Source of the DNA: a bacterium | Lineage (GTDB): Bacteria; Electryoneota; RPQS01 | Length of the DNA: 64,000 nucleotides | Assembly: GCA_016703065.1 (NCBI GenBank) | Contig: JADJCU010000001.1 | Location: 62,001-126,000 of the forward strand | Reading direction: 5' to 3' | Shown: piece after piece, positions 1 through 8,729 of the stretch | Layout of the letters: every line of letters begins with the position of its first letter | Position numbering within the stretch: position 1 is the first letter of the stretch | Notes under the pieces: model-generated | What the model saw: only the letters and a program-made list of their open reading frames with translations | What the model was told of the DNA's origin: nothing | Databases searched by the model: none | Made by a program: the position numbers and the translations under genes

Positions 1-311
1 ACGACAATGGCCCGTGTCATTGCCTGCCGCCGGATCCGCCGACTGATCTGACCACTATCGTCAATGACGGCGGTGGTATTGAACTCCGCTGGTCCACGGA
101 TGCCGCCTCCGCAGCACGCGGGACCTATCGCATCTGGTCAAATATTCAACTCGTCCCGTTTGATGATCCCAGTTGGACGATTGTCGCGGATCATGTGGTA
201 CCTATGGTTGAAGATGACCATCTGTACTACACTGCTCCAGTCACTGGCTCGAACACCGTCTTCTTCGTTGTCACAGGCGTGTGTGAAGATAACCCGCTTG
301 TTGATCGTTAG
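1..311 (+). CDS. C-terminal end of an exported fn3-like protein (truncated by left edge)
   Basis: Frame 3 is open from the window edge to TAG at 309-311, giving about 102 residues with no start inside the window. The visible part begins with a Cys- and Pro-rich stretch (NGPCHCLPP) and continues as one beta-sandwich module with the landmarks 'ELRW', 'TYRIW' and a terminal 'VFFVVTGVC'. The same order of landmarks ends the two large Cys-rich exported proteins at 27604-30807 and 58226-61225, so this is probably a third paralogue or a relative. It is followed by a strong hairpin at 368-404. The function of the missing N-terminal part cannot be judged. Confidence 0.75.
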   Translation, partial: DNGPCHCLPPDPPTDLTTIVNDGGGIELRWSTDAASAARGTYRIWSNIQLVPFDDPSWTIVADHVVPMVEDDHLYYTAPVTGSNTVFFVVTGVCEDNPLVDR

Positions 312-367
312 CCGTTAGCCAGACCGCGGGAGCATTTGAGTTGTCCCCGGTACTGACATTTACAACT

Positions 368-404
368 GGATGGCGGCCAAAGCGAGGACCTTTGGCCGCC
401 ATCC
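368..404 (+). terminator. Hairpin after the left-edge gene
   Basis: A perfect 14-bp inverted repeat (GGATGGCGGCCAAA with its complement) surrounds a 9-nt loop. There is no T-tract afterwards, so it is terminator-like by stem only. It lies 57 nt after the stop of the left-edge gene and 22 nt before the next start. Confidence 0.6.
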
Positions 405-425
405 GCCCTCTTGGGAATCCGTAGC

Positions 426-2408
426 ATGACCCTGCGAGATATTGCCCGGTTTGCGTTGCTCGTGACTTGGTCGCTCGTCTCTGCCGTCACATTTGCACAG
501 CCTGATTCACTATGGTCTGTTCGCGTTTCTGCGGCGGGCAATCCTCTTTTCTATTGTGCTATAGAGCATTCCAGCGGCGACTTCATTTGCGTCGGCGAAA
601 CGAATCCGGGATTGCAGAACTCGAACCTACTCATTTCGCGTATCGGGACCACAGGCTCGGTTGTATGGACTAATATACTTGGCGGGACCGGCTCAGACAT
701 TGGATTCTCGTGTCTCGAACTTTCCGGGGGCGACATTGTCGTGGCTGGCTGCAAATCAACTGACAGCCTTTTACTCCTCGGCATGAGTATCTCGGGCGAC
801 AGCCTATGGAGTCGCATGTTCGCGAACGGAGGACAAAGCTGCGGCTATGATGCCATCCAATTGAACGACGGCTCAATCGCCGTTGTCGGCAAAGCTCGAA
901 GCGCGGACGGCGCCAACACTGACCTACTGCTACTCCGATTCAATCCTGCTACAGATTCCGTGTCGACGTTGCTCTTCGGTGGCGACGATACCGATTACGG
1001 CTACCGGATTGCGGAGATGTCTGACGGTACATTGCAGATTGCGGGATCCACTCGGAGTTTCGGCGCTCAGGACTACGACGCATGGCTATTAGTCACAGAT
1101 CCGACCGGTATGCCGGTGACAAGCCAGCGCTTCGGCGGCACGGGTGCGGACTACTTTTATGATATAGACGGCTCGGATACTATTGTCTACCTTTCCGGAA
1201 AACTATCGCTTCCGAACAGTCAGAGTAGAGGCTATGTAGTCAAAGCCAACATCGCGGGTGACACTCTGTGGACAAGAACGCTTTCGCATGGCGGAGTGGA
1301 AGACCAGTTTCGCGCTCTGCTGCCCATCGCGTCGGGAAATGTCCTATGTGCAGGCTGGGAGGGAATCAGTTGGAACGCCCTTCACTGCTGGCTTCTCTCT
1401 TTGGACGCGAATGGCACGGCTGAATGGGAATGGTCGCATGGCTCGGCGGGCAGTGTATTCAATGACTTTCTTCCTGTAAGCACGGGCGGCTACTTGGCCG
1501 TTGGGCAGACCAATGTCGCAAACAACCGTCGGGCTTACGCGGTGCGGCTCTACTTGTCGCGCGTCCGCGGCGTCGTTTACGATGGTGCCAGCGGAGAGCC
1601 GATCCGCGCTGCACAAGTACAATTGCTCGGTGTGCAGAACGCAGTCTATACGAACGCACTGGGCGGGTACTCACTGCTCGCGCCGGAAGGTGATCAGGCA
1701 ATTGCTGTCTCCGAACCATGCCACACACCGGACACCTTTGCAGTAGAAATTCAGCCTGATCAATTGACGGAATTCGACATAGTCTTGCAACAACCTGCGA
1801 TCGAATACTCCAGTTCATCGCTTAATATCATGATAACAGGTGCGGAGCCAATCGCGCTGCCCCTGACTATTCGCAATACAGGAGCCGGCACACTGAATGT
1901 CGAGCTGGTGACCATTGCTCTGACTCCTCCGACGCCTTGGCTGGCGGTTGCTCCGGATGAAGCAATCGTCTTGAGTGGTGATTCGCTCCTTGTTAGCGTT
2001 ATGATTACACCGAATCCGGGTGACCTTGAAGCTCCGTATTTCAGCGGAGATCTGTACCTGTTTTCCAATTCGTGCCCGGCGGATACAGTGATCATACCGG
2101 TTCTTGGATTAATCCTGGGCGCGGCTGATGGCATGGCTACAATTCCATCGGAAGTCGCACTGCGGGTCTATCCGAATCCTTTCAATAGCTCGACTACTCA
2201 TGAGTTCTCGCTCCTTGACCCCGAACGCGTGAGCTTAGAGTTGTTTGATATTACGGGTCGGTTAATCACAACGTTTGCAAATGACCGCTTCGCTCCGGGC
2301 CTGCACCGGGTAAGACTCGATGCAAATGAACTTCCGTCAGGTATCTACTTCTCCCGGCTAAACACACATGCAGTTTCCCGCATTCAACGCCTGATACTGA
2401 TCAAATAG
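426..2408 (+). CDS. Exported beta-propeller protein with C-terminal sorting domain
   Basis: 660 residues. The ATG at 426 is preferred over an in-frame TTG at 411 because it opens directly into a signal peptide (MTLRDIARFALLVTW, then a hydrophobic core ending at AQ). Residues about 30-380 hold repeats of the type 'DGxxxxxG....DxxLL', typical of an outer-membrane or secreted beta-propeller. A carboxypeptidase-regulatory-like domain follows (about 385-460, 'VRGVVYDGASGEPI'), then an Ig-like domain ('TIRNTGAGTLNV'). The last 80 residues form a type IX secretion type A-like sorting domain (VYPNPFNSST ... GIYFSRL). That points to export across the outer membrane, but no secretion genes are in the window. 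No enzymatic motif is seen. Confidence 0.85.
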   Translation: MTLRDIARFALLVTWSLVSAVTFAQPDSLWSVRVSAAGNPLFYCAIEHSSGDFICVGETNPGLQNSNLLISRIGTTGSVVWTNILGGTGSDIGFSCLELSGGDIVVAGCKSTDSLLLLGMSISGDSLWSRMFANGGQSCGYDAIQLNDGSIAVVGKARSADGANTDLLLLRFNPATDSVSTLLFGGDDTDYGYRIAEMSDGTLQIAGSTRSFGAQDYDAWLLVTDPTGMPVTSQRFGGTGADYFYDIDGSDTIVYLSGKLSLPNSQSRGYVVKANIAGDTLWTRTLSHGGVEDQFRALLPIASGNVLCAGWEGISWNALHCWLLSLDANGTAEWEWSHGSAGSVFNDFLPVSTGGYLAVGQTNVANNRRAYAVRLYLSRVRGVVYDGASGEPIRAAQVQLLGVQNAVYTNALGGYSLLAPEGDQAIAVSEPCHTPDTFAVEIQPDQLTEFDIVLQQPAIEYSSSSLNIMITGAEPIALPLTIRNTGAGTLNVELVTIALTPPTPWLAVAPDEAIVLSGDSLLVSVMITPNPGDLEAPYFSGDLYLFSNSCPADTVIIPVLGLILGAADGMATIPSEVALRVYPNPFNSSTTHEFSLLDPERVSLELFDITGRLITTFANDRFAPGLHRVRLDANELPSGIYFSRLNTHAVSRIQRLILIK

Positions 2409-2438
2409 ACTACAAAGATAGATTTGTCTAAGCAAGAA

Positions 2439-2466
2439 ATGGCCCGTGGTTGATTCCACGGGCCAT
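2439..2466. terminator. Bidirectional terminator hairpin between convergent genes
   Basis: An 11-bp perfect stem (ATGGCCCGTGG / CCACGGGCCAT) with a 6-nt loop lies between the stop of the propeller gene (2408) and the stop of the convergent lipoprotein gene (2519). No strong T-tract is present on either side. Confidence 0.65.
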
Positions 2467-2518
2467 ATTCCTCATGTGTTGTGCGGCAGGACAATTGGCG
2501 CGCAAACCTGTCAGTTGT

Positions 2519-3859
2519 CTATGGGATGTCGAAGCGGCCATTTCCGTTGCGATCAATCCACGTCGACCGATCCGGAATGCGACCGAAGTAACCTGGATGC
2601 CCCCCCGGTAACGGCGGCAAGAACATCCACGCTGGTTCGCCGAAGGGAATCTCTTCCAGTATGTTTGCCCAAGTGTACACGACTGGCAAGCGGAGGTCTG
2701 TCGAGCTGATGATTGTGAATAACTCGTATTCGTCGAAAGCGCTGTTTGGACCATCGTAACGCCCGTTTCGCGTCGGAAACCCGCGTGGACCATAGGGGTA
2801 GTATGCGCTGGGCAAATCGAGCCAGACTTCTCCCGGATCCCATTCGTGATTGTAGTCGCCGTACATGTCAGGTGTATCAATGAATGGCTCGCCGGTGTCA
2901 TACCACGCGTCCGCAGACGACTCGTTGCGCGACACTGGTATACTGAACACGCCGTCGACATTGCGATCCGTCCACGTCGAAAACCCAGGCTGATACATCA
3001 GGTACGCAGGAGGGTCGACTCCCGGCTGATCCGTCAGCCAATCGAATGAGGCATGATCCGCATTCAGCAGGTCCTGCCATGTGTATACGACTGGCACTCG
3101 CGGATCGGGGTCAGGACCTTGATTTGAGGAGATTGTGAAGAGTTCGTACTCGTCAAACTCGCCGTTTGGGCCGTCATACGCGTAATTTAACTGGGGCACC
3201 CCGCGCGGCAACCCGTCCTCGCGGAATCCCGATGGAAGGTCAAACCACTGCTCGCCTGCGTCCCAATAGCCATTGGCATTCAGATCCAAAAATGGATCCC
3301 ACGGATCATAGACGCCGACGTTGTTGACGCCAAACTCATTAGCTCGATCGACCCAAGGCTCTTCGGCATCGAAGACCCCGTTGTAACTCCCGCTGGAATC
3401 CATTTCGTCGACAAACGGCTCTCCTGTATCCTCCCATAGATCGCCATTCACGACGGAAACTGCGACCGTCGCATGAACCTCGTCATAGGAGTCATTGACG
3501 GTTACCATGATATCTGTGGTCGTTGTATCGTGCGGATCTGTAGCGGACTCGCTTGCCCTCAGGACCGCGCGATTCTCGGCCGGGTCCTGGGTGAGACTTC
3601 CGTGGTTGGTCGTCCAAAGGTATGCCAGCGTGTCCCCTTCTGCATCTGTCGCGTTGCAGACAAGCGTCGTCGTATCGCCACCGCATAGCACACTGCGGGT
3701 GGAAGTAACACTCGTAACGGTCGGTGCGGTGTTGACCACGGCCTCGGGCAATGCATCCTCTGAATCATCCTTGCATGCGACCATCGTGTAAAACAGCAGC
3801 GTGATCGGCAGGAGTGATTTCAGGAACGTCACACGTAAATACCACCAAGACTTCTTCAT
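2519..3859 (-). CDS. Lipoprotein with PKD-like domain and duplicated EF-hand-like acidic repeats
   Basis: 446 residues. The start is supported by a good Shine-Dalgarno (AAGGGAGG) about 10 nt before ATG. The N-terminus is a lipoprotein signal with Cys29 after MVA, so it is probably anchored in the envelope. Residues about 45-140 look like an Ig/PKD-like domain. The rest is an approximate internal duplication: each half carries 'W.DTGEPF.D', 'D.GE.W.DLP', 'YDGPN..FDEYELFTI', 'VVYTW' and a closing EF-hand-like loop (DRNVDGVF in copy 1, DRNGNGRFDIP at the very C-terminus in copy 2). The D.N.NG loops suggest Ca2+ binding, which is inference. No known family could be named for the duplicated unit. 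Confidence 0.8.
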   Translation of the reverse strand: MKKSWWYLRVTFLKSLLPITLLFYTMVACKDDSEDALPEAVVNTAPTVTSVTSTRSVLCGGDTTTLVCNATDAEGDTLAYLWTTNHGSLTQDPAENRAVLRASESATDPHDTTTTDIMVTVNDSYDEVHATVAVSVVNGDLWEDTGEPFVDEMDSSGSYNGVFDAEEPWVDRANEFGVNNVGVYDPWDPFLDLNANGYWDAGEQWFDLPSGFREDGLPRGVPQLNYAYDGPNGEFDEYELFTISSNQGPDPDPRVPVVYTWQDLLNADHASFDWLTDQPGVDPPAYLMYQPGFSTWTDRNVDGVFSIPVSRNESSADAWYDTGEPFIDTPDMYGDYNHEWDPGEVWLDLPSAYYPYGPRGFPTRNGRYDGPNSAFDEYELFTIISSTDLRLPVVYTWANILEEIPFGEPAWMFLPPLPGGHPGYFGRIPDRSTWIDRNGNGRFDIP

Positions 3860-4261
3860 TGCTGTTGCCTCCCTTTGCCATGCTCGTATTGGGGCGTCGA
3901 TAGACTTGCGGGGAACACATTGAGCCGGGTGCTGCGTTTTTCAAAGGGTCCCACACTACAATAGCACGATCCGCCTTTTCCCAATGACACTCAAGGAGGC
4001 CAGAGGAGTCGAGGCCGACAGGCTGGCTGAGACGTGCTGTTCCCGATACGAACCCGCAGGTGACCCGGGATGTCCGAGAATTCCCTTTGTCGAATGCAAT
4101 TCAAAACAAGCAATTTCAAATTATTGCGTCCCGTGGCGCTCCGGGGCTCGTCGAAATGGCGGATGTCTAATGTCTTTCGCAGTTCCCGATGCCGCACCAA
4201 GATTTGACTTGCCGGCGAATCACGGAGGCACTACGGGGCGCGCCTCGCGACAGGTCCCGCC
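3860..4261. other. Intergenic region without recognisable gene
   Basis: About 400 bases between the divergent lipoprotein and POT transporter genes. The only long open frame (3984-4265) has no ribosome-binding site, no recognisable domain and an odd composition. Nothing beyond the lipoprotein leader near 3860-3960 can be supported here. Confidence 0.5.
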
Positions 4262-4290
4262 TTGACTTACCAACCGTTTCTTCGTATCCT
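4262..4290 (+). promoter_or_regulatory. Sigma70-like promoter for the POT transporter gene
   Basis: TTGACT, a 17-bp spacer and TATCCT lie about 60 bp before the preferred ATG at 4352. The layout matches other promoters in the window. Confidence 0.55.
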
Positions 4291-4351
4291 AACGGCGTCC
4301 CCCCTACTTCGGTCTTCTTGCCCCGGATTCTCTCACCTATTTTTCCAGACT

Positions 4352-5855
4352 ATGACCACTGCTGATTCACTTGCCGGCCGGACGCTGTACGGCTTCCGCA
4401 TGCGCTACTGGATGCTCTGCGGTATCGAGATGTTCGAGCGCCTGGCCTATTTCACTGTGCGTAGCGTCGTCGCCGTTTACATCATGCAGGCCGACGACCC
4501 CGGCGGACTCCATCTCACCGCCGCAGACAAAGGTACCATCTTCGCTTGGTGGTTCGTTTTCCAATCCGTGCTGCCGATGTTCACGGGCGGCTACGCAGAC
4601 CGCTACGGATACAAGAAGACAATCTTCTTCTCCGTCACGATGAACATCATCGGCTTCATCATGATGGCTTACCTTCGCACATTCTGGGGCTTCTTCGCCG
4701 GTGTCCTTGTGCTCGCCACGGGTACTGCCTTTTTCAAACCCGGCCTGCAAGGATCGCTCGCGCAGAATCTCGACAAGACCAATTCTTCAGTCGGTTGGGG
4801 CATATTCTATTGGATTGTTAATGTCGGCGCTTTCATCGCGCATCCGCTCGCCGGTGTACTGCAAGTCGGACTTGGCTGGAAAGCCGTGTTCCTCGGCTCG
4901 GCTGCATTTACAGCTTGTAACTACCTCATGCTCTTCACCTTCAAGGACTTTGACTCTAAAGCCGACAAGACCGAGGGGCCGCTTCATGTCTTCATGAGAA
5001 CGCTCAAGAACATCCTTGAGCCAAGGCTCTTGGCCTGGCTTGGGATCATGTCCTGCTTCTGGCTGATGATGTATCAGCTCTGGGACCTGCACCCGAACTT
5101 CCTGACGGATTGGGTGGATAGTTCAAGTGTCGCTGGCTTCCTACCGGAGTTCATGTCCAAATCGACAGACCGAGGAATGCAGGTCCTGCAGCAGAATATG
5201 CTCGCGCTGAATTCCCTTTTGATTGTGATTTGCATGATACCAGTATCCTGGCTTGTGCGGAGGGCTGCGGACTCTCGAGGCCATGATCTTTGGAATGCTC
5301 ATCGCAACCGGCGGCATTCTGGTTGCCGGTTTGACCAACAGCGGTTGGGTCTTCTTGTTCGGCGTGATCTTCTTCAGCGCGGGCGAAATGCTCACCGGTC
5401 CCAAAAAGAACGAGTACCTCGGTCTAATCGCGCCTGAGGGTAAGAAGGGCCTTTATCTCGGCTATGTGAATATCCCCGTCGGCATCGGTGGTTTCTTCGG
5501 GTCAAAACTCGCCGGTTACCTGTATGGCAACTTTGGGGAAAAGGCCGTGCTCGCACAGAAGTACATTCTCGAGCATACACAGATCGGAGCAGGCAAGTCG
5601 TGGGACAGAGACCCCGAGTCCCTGTCCACTCTGTTGGGCGTCCAGCGCACAGAAGCGTTCGCCAAGTTACAAGACCTGACCAGCACAACCGCACCGCAGG
5701 CAACTCAACTGCTGTGGGACACGTATTCCCCGCAGTATGCCGTTTGGTTCCCGTTTGCAGTAATTGGCGTGCTGGCCGTTATTGCACTCATTATTTTTTC
5801 CCAGCGCCAAGCGCTGGTCCGATATGAATGCTTAGTCACTCGCACCCTGCCATGA
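4352..5855 (+). CDS. POT/PTR-family peptide transporter (one-base frameshift)
   Basis: A proton-coupled oligopeptide transporter of the major facilitator superfamily. It should import di- and tripeptides across the inner membrane. The N-terminal part (MRYWMLCGIEMFERLAYFTV, then 'FKPGLQGSLAQ', 'GWGIFYWIVNVGAF') is typical of POT proteins. Its frame ends at 5437 in unrelated sequence, while the C-terminal half ('GEMLTGPKKNEYL', 'YVNIPVGIGGFFGSKLAGYLYG') continues in another frame from about 5260. Removing one G from the GGG at 5262-5264 joins the halves into a 500-residue protein, the usual POT length. ATG 4352 is chosen over a codon at 4262 because the promoter overlaps the latter. The stop overlaps the next start as ATGA (5852-5855), so the peptidase is probably translationally coupled. 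Confidence 0.85.
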
Positions 5856-7258
5856 TCAACCATACTGTCATTCTCATGCTCCTCTGCGGCGCCCTATTCG
5901 GAACGTCCGCACATGCACAATCCGCCGACGGCGCGCTGTCCGCCAAGAAGTCACAAGAGCTTCTGAAGAGCATCGCCGTTGACGCTCCGACGCGCGCAGC
6001 AATTAATGCCGTGTCGAACAACGACATCCGCGGCCTTGCACTGAATCGCGACATACTCGCGCGCACGGATGACGTCTTTTCGTTCAATCTTCCCACAAAG
6101 GGGATCACCAATCAGGAAAGTACCGGACGATGCTGGATGTTCGCCGGGCTGAACCTAATGCGGCAGGACGTGATCAAGAAGTGGGATATGGAAGAATTCG
6201 AGCTCTCCCAGAGCTATCTTGCCTTCTGGGACCTGTTCGAGAAGAGCAATGTTTTTCTCGAGTACATCATTGCGACTCGCGACCGCGACATCATGGATCG
6301 CGAGCTAAGCAAAATGCTCGAGCAACCAGTCGGCGACGGCGGTTATTGGGAATATATGGTCAGCCTCGTGCAGAAACACGGTGTCGTGCCCAAATCCGTG
6401 ATGGGCGAAACCAACAGCAGCGCGAATACCGGTAGAATGCACGGGATCTTGAAGACCTTACTGCGCCGTCAGGCCATGACGCTGCGTACGCTTGGCGAAG
6501 TCGGCAAGACAGAATCAGAATTGCGCGCTGAAAAACCCGCCTTGCTGGCCGAAGTTATGCGTCTGCTCGTCCTGAACTATGGCGTGCCGCCGACCGAATT
6601 CGAATGGCGTACGACAGACAGCACAGGCAAAGTCAGTGAACCGCAAATCCTGACTCCCCGGGAATTCTATGACGAAGTGATTGGAGTGGATTTGTCTGAG
6701 TATGTGTCGCTCGGGAGTTACTCAAATCATCCCTTTGGAAAGAACTACGTGATCAGCGCGACGCGCCCGATGGCCGAAAAACAGGACGTGTCTTTTGTCA
6801 ACGTGGAGATGGCCATGCTGAAACAGTGCGCGCTGGCCGCTCTCTTGGACAGCAACCGCGTTTGGTTCGGCTGCGACGTCGGCAAAGAGTCATACAGCAA
6901 GAAGGGTCTGCTGATGCGCGGTGTTTTGAACTACGAAGAGCTATTCGGCGTCGATCTCGACATGCCTAAGACCGCGCGGCTGAACTACCGGGACCAGACG
7001 ACGAACCATGCGATGGTGTTCGTTGGCGTGGACATGCTCAATGAAAAGCCGCGCAAGTGGCGAGTCGAGAATAGCTGGGGAAAGGATCCCGGGGATGGCG
7101 GCTACTTCGTCATGTCCGATGATTGGTTTGACGAATACGTAATGAACGTAATCGTACCCCGGCGATATGTTCCTGCTGAAGTTTCCAAGCTGACGAGCGA
7201 AGCTCCCGTCGTGCTTCCGATTTGGGATCCGACATGGGAGAGTCTGAAAATGGAATAG
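5852..7258 (+). CDS. Exported C1-type cysteine aminopeptidase (bleomycin hydrolase/PepC family)
   Basis: 468 residues. Papain-fold peptidase of the PepC/bleomycin hydrolase group, which trims short peptides from the N-terminus. The catalytic triad is visible: Cys94 in 'STGRCWMFAGLN', His386 in 'NHAMVFVG', Asn407 in 'VENSWG'. The ATG at 5852 overlaps the transporter stop (ATGA) and opens into a signal peptide (MINHTVILMLLCGALFGTSAHAQ). That implies periplasmic or envelope location, whereas the best-known PepC enzymes are cytoplasmic. It lies between two peptide-transporter-like genes, so it probably digests oligopeptides before or during uptake. An upstream in-frame ATG at 5828 is less likely because it adds residues before the signal peptide. 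Confidence 0.9.
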   Translation: MINHTVILMLLCGALFGTSAHAQSADGALSAKKSQELLKSIAVDAPTRAAINAVSNNDIRGLALNRDILARTDDVFSFNLPTKGITNQESTGRCWMFAGLNLMRQDVIKKWDMEEFELSQSYLAFWDLFEKSNVFLEYIIATRDRDIMDRELSKMLEQPVGDGGYWEYMVSLVQKHGVVPKSVMGETNSSANTGRMHGILKTLLRRQAMTLRTLGEVGKTESELRAEKPALLAEVMRLLVLNYGVPPTEFEWRTTDSTGKVSEPQILTPREFYDEVIGVDLSEYVSLGSYSNHPFGKNYVISATRPMAEKQDVSFVNVEMAMLKQCALAALLDSNRVWFGCDVGKESYSKKGLLMRGVLNYEELFGVDLDMPKTARLNYRDQTTNHAMVFVGVDMLNEKPRKWRVENSWGKDPGDGGYFVMSDDWFDEYVMNVIVPRRYVPAEVSKLTSEAPVVLPIWDPTWESLKME

Positions 7259-7342
7259 GCCGTCAATAGTTGTTTTAGCCGATGACGTCTTACTTGCCCG
7301 GCAGCCGCTTGCCGATGATCCCCTAACTTGACAACCTGTTCT

Positions 7343-8653
7343 ATGAGTAAATCCACTTCTGCCGAATCGGACAACCTCTCCATTCGCGAGAGCTTTAGAA
7401 TTATGTTTCGCGCGTCGCGCGCGTATTGGCTGGTCAACTTAGTCAATTTCGGCGACGGCATCGCCTACTTTGGCATTCTAAATCTTCTCACGCTGTTCAT
7501 TCATGACCAGCTCGGGTTGACGGATCAATTGACCGGTGTAGCCGTCTCGGTGTTCACCGGTGCTGTTACCCTGTTCATGTTCTTTGGCGGGTTCGTCTCG
7601 GATCGTCTCGGAGTGCGTAAGGCGCTGATGATCTCGCTGGCGTTCCTTCTCCTTGGCAGAGCTTTGCTCACTGCCAGTCCGCTCTTTGATGCGGTTGGAA
7701 TCATGATGTGGTCCAGCCTCGCCTTGATGGCCTTGGGCACGGGTGTGTTGCAGCCAACATTGTACGCCGGCGCAAAAGAGTTCTCGGACCCGCGCACGTC
7801 CGCACTCAGTTACAGCTTGATCTATGCGGTTATGAACTTCGGCATTGTGATCGAGAGCTGGATGTCCCCGTTCATTCGCGAACGGGGCGGCATCGAGGCC
7901 GTGTTCTGGACGATGGCGGCGGTTAACTGCACTGTGCTGATCGCGATTCTTTTGTTGTTCACTAAGAAGGTGGAAGATCGCGACCGCGTTGTGGAAATTG
8001 AGAAGAACCATCATTCCAAGCAGTCTTTCGGAGAGCGCCTGAAGACGTTGCCTATTCTCGATGCGCGTTTCATGACCTTCATCTTCGTCCTGCTTCCGGT
8101 CCGCACGATGTTTGCTCACCAGTGGTTGACCATGCCGCACTACATCATGCGCTGCTTCCCCGAATCGGTCGGTTCGCGCTATGAGTGGTTTCAGGGGCTC
8201 AATCCACTGATTATCACGTTTGCAGTTCCCCTGGCCGCCGCGATGACCCGCAAAGTCAATGTGATTTCAATGATGATCGTCGGAACGATAGTTTCCGCAG
8301 CCTCGACATTCATCCTCTCCCCTTCTCCGACTGTCACGCTGCTGATTCTCTACATTCTGGTCTTCTCTCTCGGCGAGGCCATATGGTCAAGCCGCTTTTA
8401 CGAATACATCGCGGATCTCGCGCCTGCGGGACAGGTCGGTGCCTACATGGGACTCGCCGGGATTCCGTGGTTCCTCGCAAAATTCACAACCGGTTTCTAT
8501 TCCGGTTTCATGCTCGAAAAGTTCATCCCAGAGAGTGGCAGTCAGGACAGCGGTACATTGTGGACGATCTATGGCATCATCGCCTTGCTTTCGCCGCTCG
8601 GCCTGCTGTTGACTAAGAAGTGGATGGAAAATGCGCATCAGAAACAGGCGTGA
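7343..8653 (+). CDS. Second MFS transporter, POT-like
   Basis: 436 residues and about 12 hydrophobic segments. The N-terminus ('YWLVNLVNFGDGIAYFGILNLLTLF') and the loop 'GGFVSDRLGVRKALMISL' are typical of the major facilitator superfamily. Overall resemblance is to POT-like peptide carriers, more divergent than the gene at 4352. The ATG at 7343 (MSKSTSAES) is preferred to an in-frame TTG at 7328. It lies 84 bp after the exported peptidase in the same direction and is likely part of the same peptide-use unit. The substrate is inferred from context only. Confidence 0.8.
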   Translation: MSKSTSAESDNLSIRESFRIMFRASRAYWLVNLVNFGDGIAYFGILNLLTLFIHDQLGLTDQLTGVAVSVFTGAVTLFMFFGGFVSDRLGVRKALMISLAFLLLGRALLTASPLFDAVGIMMWSSLALMALGTGVLQPTLYAGAKEFSDPRTSALSYSLIYAVMNFGIVIESWMSPFIRERGGIEAVFWTMAAVNCTVLIAILLLFTKKVEDRDRVVEIEKNHHSKQSFGERLKTLPILDARFMTFIFVLLPVRTMFAHQWLTMPHYIMRCFPESVGSRYEWFQGLNPLIITFAVPLAAAMTRKVNVISMMIVGTIVSAASTFILSPSPTVTLLILYILVFSLGEAIWSSRFYEYIADLAPAGQVGAYMGLAGIPWFLAKFTTGFYSGFMLEKFIPESGSQDSGTLWTIYGIIALLSPLGLLLTKKWMENAHQKQA

Positions 8654-8729
8654 TTCTCAACCAGTATCTCGCGGATGAGCATCGCGGCAATTGCTGGTGG
8701 CGCCGGACTTAAGACAGAAATTGTAAGTT

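Noticed and set aside
3984..4265. Small gene of 93 residues in the 3.9-4.3 kb gap
   Set aside because: No ribosome site or domain, and its composition looks like translated non-coding DNA.
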